Positions 11,066 through 20,841 of a DNA stretch of 64,000 nucleotides are shown piece by piece. Origin of the DNA: Clostridiales bacterium (GTDB lineage Bacteria > Bacillota > Clostridia > Oscillospirales > Oscillospiraceae); NCBI GenBank assembly GCA_029265975.1, contig JAJUGN010000001.1, forward strand, positions 62,001-126,000, read 5' to 3'. The position numbers and the translations under genes are program-made. The notes under the pieces are model-generated. The model saw only the letters and a list, made by a program, of their open reading frames with translations, was not told the DNA's origin and ran no database searches. Position 1 is the stretch's first letter, and each line of letters starts with the position of its first letter.

Positions 11066-11741
11066 AATTGTAGTACCCGTCCATCCCGTCGCTGATAAGC
11101 TTTCCGTTGTCTATCGCTATCACCCTCTTGGAAAAACGGTTGACCAGTTCCTTTTCATGCGTAACTACGAGTACCGTCGTGCCAAGCTTGTTTATGCGTT
11201 CCAGCAGCGTCATTATCTCGAGGCTTCGGGCCGGGTCGAGATTTCCGGTCGGCTCGTCCGCTATTATGAGCTGAGGATTGTTGACCAGGGCCCTTGCGAT
11301 CGCAACTCTCTGCTGCTCTCCGCCGGAAAGCTCGTTAGGCTTCCTTCTTGTTTTTGTGTCCAGACCTACTAGCTCCAACACATACGGGACGCGCCGCTTT
11401 ATATCCCTGCTCGAAGCGCCTACGGCGTGCATGGCGAAGGCCACGTTATCGTAGACGTTCTTCTTGTCGATAAGCCTGAAATCCTGGAACACGACCCCGA
11501 GAGTACGCCTTAAAAATGGCATCTGCGCCGGTTTGATCGTTTCAAGATCGTATCCGTTCACTATTATGCTTCCCAGCGTAGGCGCTATTTCTCCGGTGAG
11601 CAGCTTTATTATGGTGGACTTGCCGGAACCTGAGGGGCCCACGAGAAACACAAACTCGCCGTCTTTTATTTCCGCAGTTATTCCCTTAAGCGCTTTCGTG
11701 CCGTTCTCGTAAGCCTTGCATACATTAACCATGCGAACCAT
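11055..11741 (-). CDS. ftsE: Cell division ATP-binding protein FtsE
   Basis: GPSGSGKSTIIKLL, LSGGEQQRVAIARAL, LIIADEPTGNLDP; overlaps ftsX. Confidence 0.95.
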   Translation of the reverse strand: MVRMVNVCKAYENGTKALKGITAEIKDGEFVFLVGPSGSGKSTIIKLLTGEIAPTLGSIIVNGYDLETIKPAQMPFLRRTLGVVFQDFRLIDKKNVYDNVAFAMHAVGASSRDIKRRVPYVLELVGLDTKTRRKPNELSGGEQQRVAIARALVNNPQLIIADEPTGNLDPARSLEIMTLLERINKLGTTVLVVTHEKELVNRFSKRVIAIDNGKLISDGMDGYYNYET

Positions 11742-11764
11742 GCCGAACCTCCAAAAGAACAGCT

Positions 11765-12856
11765 CTATCTGCTTATTCCCTGTGAGTTTAAGTATTTGCT
11801 GACCATCATGGCGACCTTAAATACTATCGCGTGGTCAAACTCTCTCAAGTCAAGCCCCGTAAGCTTCTTGATTTTTTCGAGCCTGTACACGAGAGTGTTC
11901 CTGTGGACAAACAGCTTTCTGGAAGTCTCCGAAACGTTAAGGTTGTTCTCAAAGAATTTTTTAATCGTATAGAGGGTTTCGTTGTCGAGAGATTCTATCG
12001 GGTTCTTCCTGAACACCTCGGAAAGGAACATCTCGCACAGCGTCGTCGGAAGCTGATAGATGATACGCCCTATGCCGAGGCTGTCGTAGCTAATTATCGT
12101 CTTTTCCGTGTCAAACACCTTTCCGACCTCAATAGCCACCTGCGCTTCCTTATAGCGCTCCGCAAGCATGCGAAGGTGCCTCGCCACCGACCCTATGCCG
12201 ATGACGGTCTTTACCAGCAGCTCGGAATTGACGGCGTTCTCAATCTTGGAAGCTATATTCCGCAGCTCTTCGGTCTCGACATCCTCCGTCACCTCTTTTA
12301 TAAGAACCACGTCCGTCTCATTCACGCTGATGACAAAATCCTTCTGCCTTTCGGGGAACATGGTCTGGACGATCTCGAGAACAGAAACGTCCGTCCTGTC
12401 AGTCTGGCGTATAAGAAAAACCGCCCTCGAAACATCCATGTTGAAATGAAGTTCCTTAGCGCGAACATATATGTCTCCCGGGAGAATATTGTCCGAGATG
12501 ATATTCTTTATAAACGCGCTCTTATCGTACTTTTCCTCATAATAAGTCTTTGCCTCGTTGAAGGCAATCGCTGCCAGCACGCATATGCATTTCGCCTCGG
12601 CATCCTCGCCCTCCACAAAAACGGTATAATCCAGGCTGCCGTCCCAGCCGCCCAGTGACTTTACCGTTTTGCCCTTGAACAGAGCGACCTGATCGGCGTT
12701 TTCCGCAAGAACGCCCGAAACCTGTCCGAGTTTTGTTCCGATAAGAGAAAGCTCGTTACAGGCAATAACAACTCCGTCGGAATCGACGACGCCCAAGACT
12801 CTTTTGGTCGCATCCTTCATCTGGACTATTACGCTTTGGAAAATTCTTCCCGACAT
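11765..12856 (-). CDS. CdaR/PucR-type transcriptional regulator with C-terminal HTH
   Basis: C-terminal NNLNVSETSRKLFVHRNTLVYRLEKIKKLTGLDLREFDHAIVFKVAMMV (PucR HTH); N-terminal sugar-diacid-recognition-like region. Confidence 0.85.
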   Translation of the reverse strand: MSGRIFQSVIVQMKDATKRVLGVVDSDGVVIACNELSLIGTKLGQVSGVLAENADQVALFKGKTVKSLGGWDGSLDYTVFVEGEDAEAKCICVLAAIAFNEAKTYYEEKYDKSAFIKNIISDNILPGDIYVRAKELHFNMDVSRAVFLIRQTDRTDVSVLEIVQTMFPERQKDFVISVNETDVVLIKEVTEDVETEELRNIASKIENAVNSELLVKTVIGIGSVARHLRMLAERYKEAQVAIEVGKVFDTEKTIISYDSLGIGRIIYQLPTTLCEMFLSEVFRKNPIESLDNETLYTIKKFFENNLNVSETSRKLFVHRNTLVYRLEKIKKLTGLDLREFDHAIVFKVAMMVSKYLNSQGISR

Positions 12857-13105
12857 ATAGTTCTCCCCTTAAGTAGTATTACATCGCCCCATAACTCTTT
12901 AGTCAAATTGCACACATAACTATAATAGCTTGTATCTTGTCGTTTTTCAATATATATTTACAATTTAATTTGTAAATTTTTTATTGTTTTTGCTCCATTT
13001 ATGCTTTTTTTGTAAGCAGCGTAAGGTTAATAGCCGCAATTTCCGGTTTGGAAAGCCGGATTTTTACATTAAATTGACGAATACAAGCTGAGTGCAGGAC
13101 CAGTA

Positions 13106-13828
13106 TCAATGCTCGATTTCAGAGTTTAACGAAAGCGCTATTTCTTCTTCCGCAAGATCCCTCCACCGGCCGGGGTCAAGCTTCTCGTCAAGACTCAGGC
13201 CTCCTATGGAGAGCCGCTTCAGATACAAAACCCGTTTTCCCCGGCTTGCCAGCATCCTTTTCACCTGATGGTACTTCCCTTCGCTCACCGATATGACGCA
13301 TTCGTTTTCCGACAATATCTCAAGTTCGGCGGGAAGGCATTTGGTTCCGTCTGCAAGCACCAGTCCCTCCCTCATTTTTTCGGAGTCGCTTTTGTCGAGA
13401 ATCCCCTCCACCTTTGCATAGTACCTTTTGCTTATATTGCTTTTGGGGGAGATGACCCTGTGGGCGTAGTCGCCGTCATTCGTCAAAATCAGAAGTCCCT
13501 CGGTATCCTTGTCCAGCCTGCCTACCGAAAAAAGCCCCTGGCGCCTGAGCTGCGCGTCAAGCAGCTCCATTACGGTTCTTTCTCTCCGGTCCTCCGAAGC
13601 GCAGACGTAACCTGCCGGCTTGTTGAGCATCACATACCGAAACTGCTTATACTCCACCGTAACGCCGTCAACACTTATCCTCGCTTTTTCCGCTTCAAGC
13701 TTAATATCTCCCGAAACCGCCACGTCGCCGTTTACGGCTACCCTGCCGTTTCTTATAAGAGCTTTTATCTCACGGCGCGAGCCGACGCCCATGTCGGCCA
13801 GGATTTTGTCGAGGCGCAGAAGAGGCAT
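13106..13828 (-). CDS. RsuA/RluB/E/F-family pseudouridine synthase
   Basis: S4 domain LRLDKILADMGVGSRREIKALIRNGRVAVNG; VGRLDKDTEGLLILTNDG; ATG after GGAAAGG. Confidence 0.92.
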   Translation of the reverse strand: MPLLRLDKILADMGVGSRREIKALIRNGRVAVNGDVAVSGDIKLEAEKARISVDGVTVEYKQFRYVMLNKPAGYVCASEDRRERTVMELLDAQLRRQGLFSVGRLDKDTEGLLILTNDGDYAHRVISPKSNISKRYYAKVEGILDKSDSEKMREGLVLADGTKCLPAELEILSENECVISVSEGKYHQVKRMLASRGKRVLYLKRLSIGGLSLDEKLDPGRWRDLAEEEIALSLNSEIEH

Positions 13829-13975
13829 ATGAGCCTTCCTTTCATAGGAATAATTATTTGAGCGTTTTCCCTTTTCTATAAATGATTTCTTGTATCGCAG
13901 GCAAAACATGCAGATTTTAACATAAAAACGGGATAAGCCGAATAGGCTGTACCATCATCGTCGGGAGGGATATCC

Positions 13976-14470
13976 ATGTTAATATTCACCGCCAAACTCA
14001 ACCGCAAAAGAGCCGTTATGATCATCGTCGCGCTGGCGGTCGTTCTTAGCGCAATAATCATAATAGCAGGCCTGCGCGACAGAAAAAGAACCGAGCCCGC
14101 GGCGAATCAGGTAAGCACAAGCGGGATAAAAACCAATGAGGACAGGGTAAGATACCTTGAATCCTTCGGATGGAAGGTAAAGCCGCAGCCGAAGGAGGAG
14201 CAGGACGTAGTGATCCCCCGCGAGTTCAGCAAGGTGTATGCCGATTACGCGAAACTGCAGAAAAAACAGGGCTTCGAGCTCTCCAAATACGGCGGCACGG
14301 AAGCCAGACGCTACACATATGAGATTCTCAATTATCCGACCGGGGAAAAGGGAGTGGTGGCCGACATCATCGTATACCGCAACTGCGTCATAGCGGGCGA
14401 CGTCCAATCGACCGCCTTGAACGGCTTTATGCACGGTCTGAACGAAAAAATCACGCCGACTAACAAGTAG
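13976..14470 (+). CDS. DUF4830-type membrane-anchored protein
   Basis: Single N-terminal TM then RYLESFGWKVKPQPKEEQDVVIPREFSKVYADYAKLQKKQGFELSKYGG...ARRYTYEILNYPTG; pattern recognised as DUF4830. Confidence 0.75.
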   Translation: MLIFTAKLNRKRAVMIIVALAVVLSAIIIIAGLRDRKRTEPAANQVSTSGIKTNEDRVRYLESFGWKVKPQPKEEQDVVIPREFSKVYADYAKLQKKQGFELSKYGGTEARRYTYEILNYPTGEKGVVADIIVYRNCVIAGDVQSTALNGFMHGLNEKITPTNK

Positions 14471-14545
14471 GAGGCCGGCCGATTTAGCATTTTCCCTTAA
14501 GCCGTAACGCAGAACTCCTCCCGCCGGAAGGGTGTTCAGCAAGCA

Positions 14546-14581
14546 GCACCCCTTAAGCAGCTTTTGTCTGCCAAGGGGTGC
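14546..14581. terminator. Hairpin between convergent DUF4830 gene and ispH-rpsA
   Basis: GCACCCCTT (14546-14554) pairs with AAGGGGTGC (14573-14581); inner AGCAG/CTGC helix. Confidence 0.65.
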
Positions 14582-14597
14582 GTCGCGTTTTCATATG

Positions 14598-16610
14598 TTA
14601 TTCGGCTGCGGGAGCGTCGTCTGAGGAATGCTCCGCGTCTTCAGACGCCGCATTTTCCGGGATGTTTTCCTTGCCGAGCAGCGCCCTTATGCTGAGAGAC
14701 ACCTTTTTCTTGTCGTTGTCGATGTCGATGATCTTCGCTTCGACCTCCTGCCCCTCCGAGAGCGCGTCCGAAGTTTTGGCGATCCTCCGGTCGGCAATCT
14801 GCGAAATATGGATGAGCCCGTCGACTCCCGGCACGATCTCGGCAAAAGCTCCGAAATCCATAAGCTTCACTATCCTGACGTTTGCAACGGCTCCGACGCT
14901 GTAACGGCTCAAGAAGATTTCCCAGGGATTCTCGTCTTTGCTTTTGCAGGTTAAGGATATCTTTTTCTTCTCCTTGTCGAAGGAGAGCACATAAACGGTT
15001 ATTTTATCTCCCACATTGACGGCTTCTGCGGGATTCTTTATACGCTTCCAGCTCAGCTCGGAAACATGGACCATTCCGTCGATGCCGCCTATATCGACAA
15101 AGGCTCCGTAAGAGGTAAGCGATTTTACAGTACCTTCAAATCTGGCCCCAACCTCTATGGTCTCCCAGATCTTTTCGGCGGCCGCTTTTCTTTCCTCCAT
15201 CTGGGCGGCTTTTATCGAGCCTACCACCCTGCGCCTGGAACGGTTAACTTCCTTGATCCGGAGCGCAACCTTCTTCTTCAAAAGCTCGGACATCGGAGTA
15301 TCCTTGGAAAGCCCCGATTCCGAAGCGGGCACGAACACGCGCACTCCCTTAACGGTCACGACTATGCCGCCCTTGTTCTCCTCGGTGACGACTCCGGTCA
15401 GCGTGGCTCTGGCTTCCTTTGCCTCTTCAATGGTTTCCCAATTCTTAACGGCATCGAGGCGCTTTTTGGAGAGCATTATGGTGCCCTCCACATCGTTGAC
15501 TCTTATCACATAGGCCTCTATCTCGCTGCCTATTTTTATATCTTCAAGCTTTACATCCGGGTCATCGGAGAACTCTGAAACCGGTATGTATGCCGAATGC
15601 TTAGTGCCGAGATCGACCGAAATCTCCGTCGGAGAAACGCTTTCGACAATACCTACCACTTTTTCCCCTGCGCTCAAAGTCTTGATGTTTTGTTCCAAAA
15701 GTTCCGCAAAGCTGGTCTCCTCTTCAGCCTTGTTTTCCGCCTCGCCGGCGATGACTTCCAGACCCTTGATTTCTTCCGTCATCTTGTTGTAAACCTCCTT
15801 AATAATCCATGCGGGGGTTGAAGCGCCCGCTGTGATGCCTACCGTATGGTATTTTTTCATTTCCTCGAAGTCAATATCTTCGGCTTTTTCCGCAAAAAAA
15901 ACCCGCGGACACTTTTCCGCACAAATCTCCGCAAGCCGCCTTGTATTGGCGCTCGAACCGCCTCCGATAACCACCATAGCATCACAGATCTCAGAAAGCT
16001 CCGCCGCTTCCCGCTGCCGCCTGGATGTTGCTCCGCATATTGTATCAAATACTTCGTAGTTTGTACACTCTTTTTTTATTAAATTATTGCAAACTTCCAT
16101 ATTTGTGCAATTCTCAGTAGTCTGGTACACTACGGTCAGCGGGATGTCCCTGTTTCCATTTTCCGCAAGCCACGCAGACATTTCGTCAGCGTTTTTGAAC
16201 ACGGCGGCGTCTTTGCACCAGCCGCATATCGCCGTAACCTCGGGGTGCTCTGCCGTGCCGATTACTATCGGCTTTCTGCCCTTTTTTGAGGCTTCGCTTA
16301 CGATTTTATGGATTCTCGAGACGTTCGGGCAGGTGGCGTCAACGATTTTGCAGCCTTTGCCCTCCAATATGCTTATTTCATTTGCAGTCACGCCGTGAGA
16401 GCGCAGTATCACGGTTTCCCCTTCCGGCGCGTCCTCGGCCCTTTCAAGCTGCGATACGCCGCGCTTTTTAAGCGCCTCCACGACCCTGTCGTTATGAATA
16501 AGCGACCCCAGAGTATAGCATGCCCCTTCCTCCGAGGCGCTCTCGGCCAGCTTTACCGCGCGTTCCACGCCGTAGCAGAAGCCCGCTGTTTTGGCAAATA
16601 TAAGCTTCAA
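14598..16610 (-). CDS. ispH-rpsA: Bifunctional IspH (HMBPP reductase) / ribosomal protein S1 fusion
   Basis: N-term AKTAGFCYGVERAVKLAE...IVDATCPNVSRIH...GGGSSANTRRL (IspH); then four S1/OB repeats (e.g. GTVKSLTSYGAFVDIGGIDGMVHVSELSW) in a single 670-aa frame. Confidence 0.95.
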   Translation of the reverse strand: MKLIFAKTAGFCYGVERAVKLAESASEEGACYTLGSLIHNDRVVEALKKRGVSQLERAEDAPEGETVILRSHGVTANEISILEGKGCKIVDATCPNVSRIHKIVSEASKKGRKPIVIGTAEHPEVTAICGWCKDAAVFKNADEMSAWLAENGNRDIPLTVVYQTTENCTNMEVCNNLIKKECTNYEVFDTICGATSRRQREAAELSEICDAMVVIGGGSSANTRRLAEICAEKCPRVFFAEKAEDIDFEEMKKYHTVGITAGASTPAWIIKEVYNKMTEEIKGLEVIAGEAENKAEEETSFAELLEQNIKTLSAGEKVVGIVESVSPTEISVDLGTKHSAYIPVSEFSDDPDVKLEDIKIGSEIEAYVIRVNDVEGTIMLSKKRLDAVKNWETIEEAKEARATLTGVVTEENKGGIVVTVKGVRVFVPASESGLSKDTPMSELLKKKVALRIKEVNRSRRRVVGSIKAAQMEERKAAAEKIWETIEVGARFEGTVKSLTSYGAFVDIGGIDGMVHVSELSWKRIKNPAEAVNVGDKITVYVLSFDKEKKKISLTCKSKDENPWEIFLSRYSVGAVANVRIVKLMDFGAFAEIVPGVDGLIHISQIADRRIAKTSDALSEGQEVEAKIIDIDNDKKKVSLSIRALLGKENIPENAASEDAEHSSDDAPAAE

Positions 16611-17185
16611 GGTTTCAGCTCCTCTATTTTCTGCATAAGCTCTTTAGCATATACGGAATACGTTTCGGAACCGGCCTTTATTTTATCTATATAATAAGGT
16701 TTGCCGATTACGACTTCCACGGCGCTAAAAAGCCTCTTTTCGCGGGGTATATATACCGGAACAATCGGAGCCCCGGTTTTCACGGCAAGCATGATGACCC
16801 CGGTTTTTGCCTCCGAATCCTCCTCCGAATCGACTCTCCGCCCCTCCGGAAAAATGCCTACTTTTCCTCCGCTTTTAAGTATAGACAGGGCGGTCTTTAT
16901 GGACTTGATATCCGCCTGCCCCCTTTTGACTCCGAAAATCCCGGCTTTTTTCAGCAAAAATCCCAGAACCGGTATGCGCATAAGCTCGTCCTTGGCCATA
17001 AACCTTATATGATGCCGGAATCCCGCTGCGAAAGCCACCATAATCGGATCCTTCAGCGATGTATGGTTGCCGCATATGAGGGCGGCTCCGGAGGGTATGT
17101 TCTCCCTGCCTCTCTGTCTTACCCTGTGCAGGAGGCTGAAAAAGGGATAAACGAGTATATAGTATAGCTTATATAAACGGCTCAT
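16607..17185 (-). CDS. plsC: 1-acyl-sn-glycerol-3-phosphate acyltransferase
   Basis: CGNHTSLKDP (NHx4D-type), GIFPEGRR, VPVYI motifs. Confidence 0.92.
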   Translation of the reverse strand: MSRLYKLYYILVYPFFSLLHRVRQRGRENIPSGAALICGNHTSLKDPIMVAFAAGFRHHIRFMAKDELMRIPVLGFLLKKAGIFGVKRGQADIKSIKTALSILKSGGKVGIFPEGRRVDSEEDSEAKTGVIMLAVKTGAPIVPVYIPREKRLFSAVEVVIGKPYYIDKIKAGSETYSVYAKELMQKIEELKP

Positions 17186-17853
17186 AGTCCGAGACGCTCC
17201 GTAATGATTCTCAGCACCTCTTCGATGCTTTCCTCGAGGGTTTTCTCCGTAGTGTCCAAAAATACGGAATCCGGCGCCGGCTTAAGAGGGGCTATCTCCC
17301 TGCTGCTGTCGTTTTTGTCGCGGTACTGCATGTCGCTGAGCACCTCTTCATAGCTGCATGCAGCTCCTTTTTCAAGGAGCTCAAGGAATCTGCGCCTTGC
17401 CCTGGCTTCCGGGGAAGCCGTGAGAAAAATCTTTACGCTGGCGTTCGGAAGAACGACAGTGCCTATGTCGCGCCCGTCCATGATGACGTCGTAGCGTTCG
17501 GCGAGGTCACGCTGCATACCGAGCAGGAAAGCCCTGACGGCGGGCATCGCGGAAACGTCCGAGGCGTAGATGGACACCTCGGGAGTCCTTATGCTTTCCG
17601 ATACGTCTTCGCCGTTGAGTATCATATGCTGTACTCCGGCCTCGTCGTACTTAATGTCTATTTTTATCTTCTGAAGAAGCGCGCCGACCGCTTCCGAGTC
17701 TTTTGAACCCGCGTTGTTCATTTTGGCGAAAAGCCCGACGGCCCTGTAAATCGCTCCCGTATCAACATATATGAACCCGAGCCTTTTGGCCGCAATCCTT
17801 GCTATGGTGCTTTTTCCCGCTCCGGAAGGGCCGTCTATGGCTATACTACGCAT
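17182..17853 (-). CDS. cmk: Cytidylate kinase
   Basis: MRSIAIDGPSGAGKSTIARIAAKRLGFIYVDTGAIYRAV, DGRDIGTVVLPNASVKIFLTA; start moved inward from the 255-aa ORF. Confidence 0.95.
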   Translation of the reverse strand: MRSIAIDGPSGAGKSTIARIAAKRLGFIYVDTGAIYRAVGLFAKMNNAGSKDSEAVGALLQKIKIDIKYDEAGVQHMILNGEDVSESIRTPEVSIYASDVSAMPAVRAFLLGMQRDLAERYDVIMDGRDIGTVVLPNASVKIFLTASPEARARRRFLELLEKGAACSYEEVLSDMQYRDKNDSSREIAPLKPAPDSVFLDTTEKTLEESIEEVLRIITERLGL

Positions 17854-19099
17854 CGCTTGCATTCTCCTTGATTTTAGACGCGCTTTTACCGGCGAGAACG
17901 GCGGTAGACCACGCGATCTGTAGATTATAACCGCCCGTATAGGCGTCAACGTCTATTATCTCACCCGCGAAATAGAGTCCTTTTACGATTTTCGACTCCA
18001 TCGTCGCCGGATTGATATTTCTGGTGCTCACCCCGCCCGAGGTGATTATCGCCTCGTCTATCGGTCTGGGGCCTTTCACCTCAAGAGCAAATTCCTTCAA
18101 AAGCCTGACAATATTCCTGCGCTGCTCCCTGGTGACTGAGTGCGCCTTGGTGTCGGCGGCAATTCCAGAGCGTTCGACAAAAACGGGTATCATGAGTCCC
18201 GGCAAAATATCGTCCAGCGCGTTCTTAAAATCGCGGTTTGAGTATTTTTCAAAATCTCTCAGCAAACGGGCGTCGAGCTTCGCTTCGTCGAGCCCGGGCT
18301 TCAAATCTATTTTTATCGTATACTTGTCGTCTCTGAAATCGCGCATATGCGCGCTGGCCGACAGTACAAGCGGTCCGGAAAGGCCGAAATGGGTAAACTG
18401 CATTTCCCCGAGCTCCCTGAAAATCAGCCTGCCCTTTTTGTTATACGCGGAAAGGGTTACGTTCCTCAGTGAAAGACCCTGCATTCTGGGACAATAATCT
18501 TCAGCCGTTTCAAGCGCCACGAGCGAAGGGCGGGGCTGCACGATTTCATGCCCGAGCTGCTCCGCCATCCTGAATCCGTCTCCGCTGGAGCCCGTCTTGG
18601 GATAGCTGAGGCCGCCGGTACACAGTATAACGGCGCCGCAGGAAATCTCGCCCCTGTCGGTGTGCACGGCCGAAACGGCTCCGGACTGAGTAATTATACG
18701 GCTGGCGCGGGCTTTGATTATGCTCACGCCGCGGCTCTTCATATAACGTATAAGAGCCTCGGCTATGTCGTTTGCGTTATCCGACGCGGGAAAAACCCTG
18801 TCTCCGCGCTCGGTCTTAAGCGGGACGCCGAGCCTTGTGAACAGGGCCATGGCGTCGGCCGGAGTGAAGCCGCTGAGTGCGCTGAAAAGGAACTTTCCGT
18901 TCTGAGGAATATTGTCCATCATTTTTTGCACGGAGCAGTTGTTCGTAACGTTGCAGCGTCCTTTTCCGGTTATGCGCAGCTTAAGCCCCAGCCTCTCGTT
19001 TTTTTCAACAAGCGCGACGCTCGCTCCGCTCTCTGCCGCGGCGGCGGCCGAAAGCATGCCTGCCGCTCCCCCTCCTATAACGACGACGTCATGTTTCAC
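17846..19099 (-). CDS. HI0933/BaiN-family NAD(P)/FAD-dependent oxidoreductase
   Basis: HDVVVIGGGAAGMLSAAAAAESG, LKLRITGKGRCNVTN, GLYFAGEIIDVDAYTGGYNLQIAWSTA; GTG start at 19099 overlapping the upstream stop. Confidence 0.93.
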   Translation of the reverse strand: MKHDVVVIGGGAAGMLSAAAAAESGASVALVEKNERLGLKLRITGKGRCNVTNNCSVQKMMDNIPQNGKFLFSALSGFTPADAMALFTRLGVPLKTERGDRVFPASDNANDIAEALIRYMKSRGVSIIKARASRIITQSGAVSAVHTDRGEISCGAVILCTGGLSYPKTGSSGDGFRMAEQLGHEIVQPRPSLVALETAEDYCPRMQGLSLRNVTLSAYNKKGRLIFRELGEMQFTHFGLSGPLVLSASAHMRDFRDDKYTIKIDLKPGLDEAKLDARLLRDFEKYSNRDFKNALDDILPGLMIPVFVERSGIAADTKAHSVTREQRRNIVRLLKEFALEVKGPRPIDEAIITSGGVSTRNINPATMESKIVKGLYFAGEIIDVDAYTGGYNLQIAWSTAVLAGKSASKIKENASDA

Positions 19100-19952
19100 C
19101 TTTCTCGTAAACCTCGTATTCGGACCATATTTTTTCAAGATCGTTAAAAGTGCCGGACAGCCTGTCCCCGGTCTCGGAGCCCAAAGCGACTATCAGCGCG
19201 TTTATCAGCGAAAGCGGGGCGACCAGAGAATCGAGGAAGGACACCATATCGCTTTTCGCCAGAAGCTTGATTCCCGCCACCTTGGCGATGGGCGAATCCT
19301 CGTTGTCCGTAATCCCTATTACGGTAGCCGAGCGGTCCTTCGCGAACCTGAGGGTCTTTATCGTTCTTGTCGAATACCTCGGAAAGCTTATGCCTATAAC
19401 GACGTCCTCGCTGTTCAAATGGAGCATCTGCTCTATTATCTCGCTTATGGAAGCGTCGTCCACGACCTTTACGCTGTCAAAAAGAAGATTGAGATAAAAG
19501 CCCATAAATACCGACAGCGCTTTTGACGAGCGCGAGCCGAGTATGTATATGCGCCTTGCACGGGTAATGGCCTTTACGGCGGCGTAAAACTCCTCCCTGC
19601 TGGTCTCCTCGGAAGTCTCGCGCAGCTTTTCCATGTCCCAGTGGAACACCGTGTCGAGCACGTCCTTGGAACCCATTATGTCCCTGGTAACCTTGATCCG
19701 CTGCACCGATGTCGATCGGGTTCTAATCAATTCCTGGAGAGCTTTTCGCATGCCGGGATAGCCGTCGTACCCCAGCTCCGAGGCGAAGCGGACTACCGTC
19801 GATTCGCTTACCCCGACGGTTTTGCCGAGTTTCGACGCAGTCATGAACGCCGCCTTATCGAAGTTTTCCTCAAGATATTTTGCAATTCTGCGCTGGCCCT
19901 TGGAAAATTTTGAATACTGCTTTTCTATTACAGAAAGTACATCCTTATCCAA
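19089..19952 (-). CDS. RpiR-family transcriptional regulator (HTH plus SIS domain)
   Basis: GQRRIAKYLEENFDKAAFMTASKLGKTVGVSESTVVRFASELGYDGYPGMRKALQE; SIS ILGSRSSKALSVFMGFYLNLLF. Confidence 0.93.
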   Translation of the reverse strand: MDKDVLSVIEKQYSKFSKGQRRIAKYLEENFDKAAFMTASKLGKTVGVSESTVVRFASELGYDGYPGMRKALQELIRTRSTSVQRIKVTRDIMGSKDVLDTVFHWDMEKLRETSEETSREEFYAAVKAITRARRIYILGSRSSKALSVFMGFYLNLLFDSVKVVDDASISEIIEQMLHLNSEDVVIGISFPRYSTRTIKTLRFAKDRSATVIGITDNEDSPIAKVAGIKLLAKSDMVSFLDSLVAPLSLINALIVALGSETGDRLSGTFNDLEKIWSEYEVYEKGET

Positions 19953-20049
19953 GTACAGACCTCCAAAAAATTATAATAATTAAATAATACATTTTTGCAG
20001 GAATAAAATCAATAATAATTTGCAACGTACTACATGACAACTTGCAAAA

Positions 20050-20760
20050 TCAAAGGCTTTGAAGATACCTAACCTCCGCATCGGTGAGATATCTCCACTT
20101 TCCGTATCTGAGCTCGCCCAGCATAAGCCTGCCTTCAGATATTCTTTTGAGTCTTTTTACCGTAAGCCCCGCCTGCTCGCACATTTTCCTTATCTGCCTG
20201 TTCCTACCCTCGTGTATGGTTACGCTGAGACTGGCGGTTTCGCCTGTTTTCTCCAGTATTTTCACGGAGGCGGGGGCCAGCTTGCAGCCGTCTATGACCA
20301 TAGGCTCGCCGAGCCTGTACACGGAGCTGTCTATATCGCTTCCGCTGACCTTGACGATATAGGTCTTGGGTATCTCAAATTTCGGGTGCATAAGCGAATT
20401 TGCAACGTATCCGTCATTTGTCATTATAAGGAGTCCCTCAGAGTTATAGTCGAGCCTGCCCACGGGATATACTCGCGCGGGGCAGTCGGATACAAGATCG
20501 GCGACCGTCCTGCGACCCAGCTCGTCGCTCATTGTCGTAACAAAACCCCTGGGTTTATGGAGCATAATATAGACCCTGTCGCCCGGATCGCCCAGCATGA
20601 CTCCGCGCACCTCTATTTTATCCTTATCCGGGTCGGCCTTGCCGCCTAAAACCGCCGTCTTGCCGTTAACCTTTACCAAGCCTTCCTCTATGAGCTTTTC
20701 AGCCTCCCGGCGGGACGCGATTCCGTAAGCGGATATAATTTTCTGGAGTCTTTCCTTCAT
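20050..20760 (-). CDS. RluB/RsuA-family 23S rRNA pseudouridine synthase
   Basis: S4 domain ERLQKIISAYGIASRREAEKLIEEGLVKVNG; YPVGRLDYNSEGLLIMTNDG; HEGRNRQIRKMCE. Confidence 0.93.
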   Translation of the reverse strand: MKERLQKIISAYGIASRREAEKLIEEGLVKVNGKTAVLGGKADPDKDKIEVRGVMLGDPGDRVYIMLHKPRGFVTTMSDELGRRTVADLVSDCPARVYPVGRLDYNSEGLLIMTNDGYVANSLMHPKFEIPKTYIVKVSGSDIDSSVYRLGEPMVIDGCKLAPASVKILEKTGETASLSVTIHEGRNRQIRKMCEQAGLTVKRLKRISEGRLMLGELRYGKWRYLTDAEVRYLQSL

Positions 20761-20800
20761 TTTTCCACCTTCACGCCCATATATGGGCTTTTACAAATAA

Positions 20801-20836
20801 GCACCGCCCGTTACTTTTCCGGGAGGTGCTTACCTT
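20801..20836 (-). terminator. Hairpin between ytfJ and the pseudouridine synthase gene
   Basis: AAGCACCGCCCG...CGGGAGGTGCTT inverted repeat with one internal mismatch. Confidence 0.5.
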
Positions 20837-20841
20837 ATCGT

